Assembly (NCBI GenBank): GCA_036639635.1 | Contig: JAVWIF010000016.1 | Span: 1-36,676 of the forward strand | Length of the DNA stretch: 36,676 bases | From: JAVWIF01 sp036639635 | GTDB lineage: Bacteria > Bacillota_I > Bacilli_A > Erysipelotrichales > Erysipelotrichaceae | Direction: 5' to 3' | In this document: in pieces, positions 33,467-36,676 of the stretch | Numbering within the stretch: position 1 is the first letter of the stretch | Layout of the letters: each line of letters starts with the position of its first letter | Program-made: the position numbers and the translations under genes | The notes under the pieces: model-generated | Seen by the model: the letters and a program-made list of their open reading frames with translations, nothing else | What the model was told of the DNA's origin: nothing | The model's database searches: none

Positions 33467-34940
33467 TAGCTAATTCCAATCCTTTTTTCATAACCACATC
33501 ATAAGCCTCTTCATTTGCATGCAATTGAACAGAACAAGATGATAATAAAGACTCAATTACAGTATTATTTATTTCACCGCTTACACTTAATCCTTTGCTT
33601 TTTTGGTATTCTTTTAATGCATTACTAGAAGTTGGTGAGAAATACTCATCTTCACGATCAACTTTATATCCTAAAAACCTAAGCATCGTCTGTACACTTT
33701 TAGCCGCTACACTTACGCTATCGCCTTTGAATACTTCATCTTTTTCTAGTTTCGGTGCACGCAAACTTAAAGCAGGATCATTACTCACAATATAAGTTGG
33801 CGTGATCCCTTTGCCATTTATTTTATTTCCTTTAGAACTTGTCCACTCATTTGTTGTATATTTAAACATACTTCCATCCGCAAATGTTTGTGGTAATTGT
33901 ACAGTACCTTTACCATAGCTTTTTGTCCCAACTATTTCTGCTCCAATTTGCTCATTCAATGCTGCACTTAATATTTCGGCTGCACTCGCTGTTCCTTCAT
34001 TTACAAGAATTACCACTTTTTTAAAACTATAACGTTCGTAATCATCTAATGTTTGAATACTCTTTTTATCGCCAAATTTATTGATTTCATTATATACAAC
34101 CGTATCTTTTGGTAATAAATAACTAGCTATTTGTTGCGCTGCATATACATAACCACCAGGATTGTCTCTTAAATCAATTAACAAACTTGTACAGCCTTTT
34201 TCTTTCATTCGTTTCAAGTGATTCCCCACTTCTTCACCACTTGTATCCGCAAAAGCACTAATTTCCATAATTCCTGTTTTATCTTTAATTTCACTAAAAA
34301 CAGAAGATAATATTTTTTCTGTTTTCATTTCTTTTTTAATTTTTTTATTTTCTCTTAAAATTTCTATTGTTATATTTTTTTGCTTTTCTCCCGTAATCAT
34401 AGAACGTACTTTTTCACTGTCCATTCCTTTACATTCATTCCCATTGACTGAAAAAATTTGATCTCCTTCTATAAGCTCCGCCTTTTGAGCAGGAGAATCT
34501 GGAAATACCTTACTAATAATTATCGTATTGTTATCATCACTATAAAATTGGATACCAATGCCAGTATAGCTACCTTCCATAGTGCTCGTAAAGTTTTTGG
34601 TTTCTGATGGGGATAAATACATCGTGTGAGAATCACCTCCTGCATTTACCATACCCTCAATTGCGCCATTTACTAATTTTTCACTAAAATCTTTTTTATC
34701 TTTTCCAAAATAAAAAGAAGAATTCATAACCGTATATATATCAGCTAATTTCGAAAAGGTTGCATCTTTAGCAATTGCTTTTTGTCCAAATATTTCATTC
34801 GTAAAATACCCACCACTAAAGCATAATAAACAAGCTATAACTACACCGATAATTTGATTCCTACGGCGTCTTTCTGCTTGTATTTCATCAGGCCATTTAT
34901 GTCTTACCAATTTGTAGCGAACTACTTTCTTTTCTGCCAT
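33456..34940 (-). CDS. S41 carboxy-terminal processing protease with PDZ and peptidoglycan-binding domains
   Basis: A 494-residue membrane-anchored serine protease of the CtpA family, which trims or degrades extracytoplasmic proteins. A cytoplasmic basic stretch (1-29) leads to a single membrane span (about 30-47), so the body faces outward. A PDZ domain (about 120-205) is followed by the S41 core with Ser319 in EGTASAAE and Lys344 in SYGKGTVQ as the catalytic dyad, and a C-terminal peptidoglycan-binding domain (about 408-475, with LRFLGYKVDR and LKEYQKSKGLSVSG). GAGGTG precedes the ATG. It starts the uvrB operon. Substrates are unknown. Confidence 0.94.
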   Translation of the reverse strand: MAEKKVVRYKLVRHKWPDEIQAERRRRNQIIGVVIACLLCFSGGYFTNEIFGQKAIAKDATFSKLADIYTVMNSSFYFGKDKKDFSEKLVNGAIEGMVNAGGDSHTMYLSPSETKNFTSTMEGSYTGIGIQFYSDDNNTIIISKVFPDSPAQKAELIEGDQIFSVNGNECKGMDSEKVRSMITGEKQKNITIEILRENKKIKKEMKTEKILSSVFSEIKDKTGIMEISAFADTSGEEVGNHLKRMKEKGCTSLLIDLRDNPGGYVYAAQQIASYLLPKDTVVYNEINKFGDKKSIQTLDDYERYSFKKVVILVNEGTASAAEILSAALNEQIGAEIVGTKSYGKGTVQLPQTFADGSMFKYTTNEWTSSKGNKINGKGITPTYIVSNDPALSLRAPKLEKDEVFKGDSVSVAAKSVQTMLRFLGYKVDREDEYFSPTSSNALKEYQKSKGLSVSGEINNTVIESLLSSCSVQLHANEEAYDVVMKKGLELANGK

Positions 34941-34978
34941 ATGTTAGCACCTCATTGTTGTCTATAAAATCAATATCT

Positions 34979-34987
34979 ATCATATCA
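34979..34987 (-). promoter_or_regulatory. Putative extended -10 for S41 protease-uvrB operon
   Basis: The minus strand reads TGATATGAT, an extended -10 element whose TATGAT is at 34979-34984, 38 bases before the ATG. The -35 position (TTATAA) is poor. No LexA-type operator is evident beside it. Confidence 0.3.
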
Positions 34988-35051
34988 TATTTCATATTAT
35001 TTTATAAGTCATTCACTTTATTATTTTCGATATATTTTGATTTTTTCAATT

Positions 35052-36050
35052 CTAAAGTTGGTTGATTTCGGTCTCTAATTCTGATATGTATGTCATTAAT
35101 TCATCAAATGATGGATACTCTCCAAACATCATTTCACTCATATTTTCATAATCTTTTCTAAGTGCTTCCAATCGATAATCTGGTGGTACAAGTTCCATTG
35201 TTCCTGGAACTGCCATCTCATACTGTGCCCATTTTCTTGGGTAGAATTTCATTTTAAATTGAACTACTCTGCGCAAGAGTTCTATATCATCAAAGGCCGG
35301 TTGTTTATTTTTTGAGTGTGCTATACAATACAAATCATAATAATGTCTTGAGTAACGTTTTGGTATTGAAAGATTCTCTGGACGGTTAGCTTCATGATGT
35401 AATATTGTAACTTTTTCCCAAAAGGTTCTCGCTGCAGCTGCTGTTAATACTATTGTTTCTTTTTGCTCAAATGCTTTTGGATAATACTCTGCTGCATATG
35501 GTTTTATAGAAACCTCTTCCGCAGGTGTCCATGCCGCCAATGTTCCAATTTCTAATCGAATCACTTGCAAGATTGATTCTGTTTGAAATATATGCGGATA
35601 ACTAAAGCATATAGTCTGTGGATCTACTTCATCAACATAGAGCTTTGCTTCCTCTTCCATAATATCTGACAGATCTCTCTTCAATATAGCCAATAATACA
35701 TCCCGCAAAAAATCCTCAGCTCTATGCTTTGCTTCTTTATTAAATGCATCTTGTTTGGTATTCGATCGGTCTTCCCATGGTTCATTCACCTGGTATCCTA
35801 AAGTTCTCCAATCCAGAATAATGTCTATATCTTCAGAAAATCTATGGATTAGCCCATAACATTTAGACAAGCTTGTTCCTCCTTTGAAAGTAAATGCCTT
35901 TGCATATTCACATTTTTGAAAGAGGTAGTCTAACATGAGACATACCCAAAAGTCTTTTTCTATAATTGCTTCATGAATATTCATCTTTTGTGATGTATTA
36001 CGAAAAAGAATTCTTCGCTCATCTTCACTGTATTTTACTATACGATACAT
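35052..36050 (-). CDS. abiEii: AbiEii-type nucleotidyltransferase toxin
   Basis: A 332-residue protein of the AbiEii/AbiGii (DUF1814) family, the toxin of type IV toxin-antitoxin and abortive-infection systems; characterised members are nucleotidyltransferases that modify RNA or use GTP. The nucleotidyltransferase core is visible as KGGTSLSKCYG at 56-66 and the acidic motif FSEDIDI at 71-77 (Asp74 and Asp76), preceded by EKDFWVCLMLDYL. Later family motifs are KVTILHHEANRP and RHYYDLYCIA. It appears intact. GAGGAT lies 6 bases before the ATG, and the gene follows its partner by 3 bases. A gene of this class is mobile between bacteria, so this end of the window is likely an acquired insertion, though no borders are visible. 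Confidence 0.88.
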   Translation of the reverse strand: MYRIVKYSEDERRILFRNTSQKMNIHEAIIEKDFWVCLMLDYLFQKCEYAKAFTFKGGTSLSKCYGLIHRFSEDIDIILDWRTLGYQVNEPWEDRSNTKQDAFNKEAKHRAEDFLRDVLLAILKRDLSDIMEEEAKLYVDEVDPQTICFSYPHIFQTESILQVIRLEIGTLAAWTPAEEVSIKPYAAEYYPKAFEQKETIVLTAAAARTFWEKVTILHHEANRPENLSIPKRYSRHYYDLYCIAHSKNKQPAFDDIELLRRVVQFKMKFYPRKWAQYEMAVPGTMELVPPDYRLEALRKDYENMSEMMFGEYPSFDELMTYISELETEINQL

Positions 36051-36053
36051 ATG

Positions 36054-36662
36054 CTAATCCTCACCGATTTCTTTGATTATATTATAAATCCATATCGTTG
36101 TCTGTTTACCTTCTAGCATCAACTTTGCTTTTTCTTCACTAGAAAGATGCTTTTTCAATATAACCTTTGTTTCCTTTGTAATCTTGTCTTTTCCTATTGT
36201 CTTAAGTGCTTGAATAACCATAGCTGTTTTATATGACATTCCCGATATTTCTTTATTGTTTCTATGTTTAAACTCTAATTCGAATCCATCAATTTCAAAT
36301 GTATGGTATGGTCCATCGCTTATATAATTCCACTTTGCTGTTACCTGTGTGGACAAACCTAATTGATTCAATGCAGTATTGCCTGATGGTGCAATTGTCC
36401 AATTAAATTTTCTTGCTATTGCCTTGGCAACCTCACTCGGAGATGGTGCCTCATATTCCTGTAACAATTCACTATATTGCGGGCAATAATAAATACCATT
36501 CATAATCTTCTGAATTTTTCCATATTTACTTAGTCGAAGCAATGCTTGGCGAACCGTATGATAATCTGCAATATCCAAAAAATCAGTAGCAACAAATGTA
36601 TCCACACGGCTGGCATTATTAATTTTTTTCATTATTTGCTCTGTATAATTTAACTCTAACAA
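36054..36662 (-). CDS. abiEi: AbiEi-like antitoxin / DUF6088 regulator
   Basis: A 202-residue protein with a predicted N-terminal winged helix (about 1-60, with the wing-like LSKYGKIQKIMNGIYYCP) and a C-terminal domain fitting the DUF6088/AbiEi antitoxin group. In AbiE systems this protein represses its own promoter and neutralises the nucleotidyltransferase encoded downstream. The likely start is TTG at 36662: an AGGAGG site lies 8 bases before it, whereas the first in-frame ATG is ten codons further in and has no such site. The ATG inside the spacer is out of frame. The window ends 14 bases upstream, so its promoter and operator are not visible. Confidence 0.8.
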   Translation of the reverse strand: MLELNYTEQIMKKINNASRVDTFVATDFLDIADYHTVRQALLRLSKYGKIQKIMNGIYYCPQYSELLQEYEAPSPSEVAKAIARKFNWTIAPSGNTALNQLGLSTQVTAKWNYISDGPYHTFEIDGFELEFKHRNNKEISGMSYKTAMVIQALKTIGKDKITKETKVILKKHLSSEEKAKLMLEGKQTTIWIYNIIKEIGED

Positions 36663-36676
36663 TCATCACACCTCCT

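Noticed and set aside
1..36676. Search for tRNA, rRNA, CRISPR arrays, transposases, phage integrase or att sites
   Set aside because: No cloverleaf, rRNA core, regularly spaced repeat or recombinase motif was seen. The AbiE pair is the only mobile-type element.

Overview
The window is 36.7 kb of chromosome from a low-GC Bacillota. All 28 genes I can support lie on the minus strand, so the region reads from high to low coordinates. HprK and a HPr carrying both His15 and Ser46, strong AGGAGG-type ribosome binding sites, glycerol-phosphate teichoic acid genes and the order uvrA-hprK-lgt-ppaX-trxB all point to Bacillota. The Erysipelotrichia/Bacilli side is my best guess, but it is an inference from gene content and I could run no taxonomic search. 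Coding density is high. No gap exceeds 300 bases (the largest are 219 bases at 8214-8432 and 182 bases at 14379-14560). I see no rRNA, tRNA, CRISPR array, insertion sequence or phage gene.

Layout in the direction of transcription (right to left). (1) 36662-35052: a two-gene AbiE-type toxin-antitoxin pair, the only clearly accessory part. (2) 34940-30327: S41 protease, uvrB and an AI-2E-family membrane protein, ending in a terminator. (3) 30229-27661: a tight operon of nitroreductase-like protein, YaaA, pyroglutamyl peptidase and a DUF523 protein. (4) 27535-27269: ptsH (HPr), alone between its own promoter and terminator. (5) 27124-23524: pgcA-glgB, preceded by a full match to the CcpA cre consensus. 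(6) 23441-22440: gpsA, alone. (7) 22270-14561: a six-gene teichoic-acid-type operon (tagG, tagH, tagD and three CDP-glycerol glycerophosphotransferase-family genes, one double-headed at 1114 aa). (8) glgP, an M20 amidohydrolase and pulA, apparently separate units. (9) Two tandem DegV/FakB-type fatty-acid-binding proteins, each with its own terminator. (10) 6285-130: uvrA-hprK-lgt/ppaX fusion-trxB, ending in a terminator.

Three threads connect the genes. First, PgcA, GlgB, GlgP and a cytoplasmic type I pullulanase form an intracellular alpha-glucan (glycogen) set; no glgA, glgC or glgD is in the window. Second, GpsA makes the sn-glycerol-3-phosphate that TagD activates to CDP-glycerol for the three polymerase/primase-type enzymes, and TagGH would export the polymer. 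Third, HprK, HPr, the PpaX-like pyrophosphatase and the cre site upstream of pgcA are parts of the Bacillota carbon catabolite control circuit, linking sugar status to glycogen metabolism.

The most unusual observations are the fusion of prolipoprotein diacylglyceryl transferase (Lgt) to a PpaX-like HAD pyrophosphatase directly downstream of hprK, a FabT-like palindrome on the -35 box of the second degV gene, and the 1114-residue double-headed teichoic acid enzyme. I found no clear sign of a wholly new multi-gene system.
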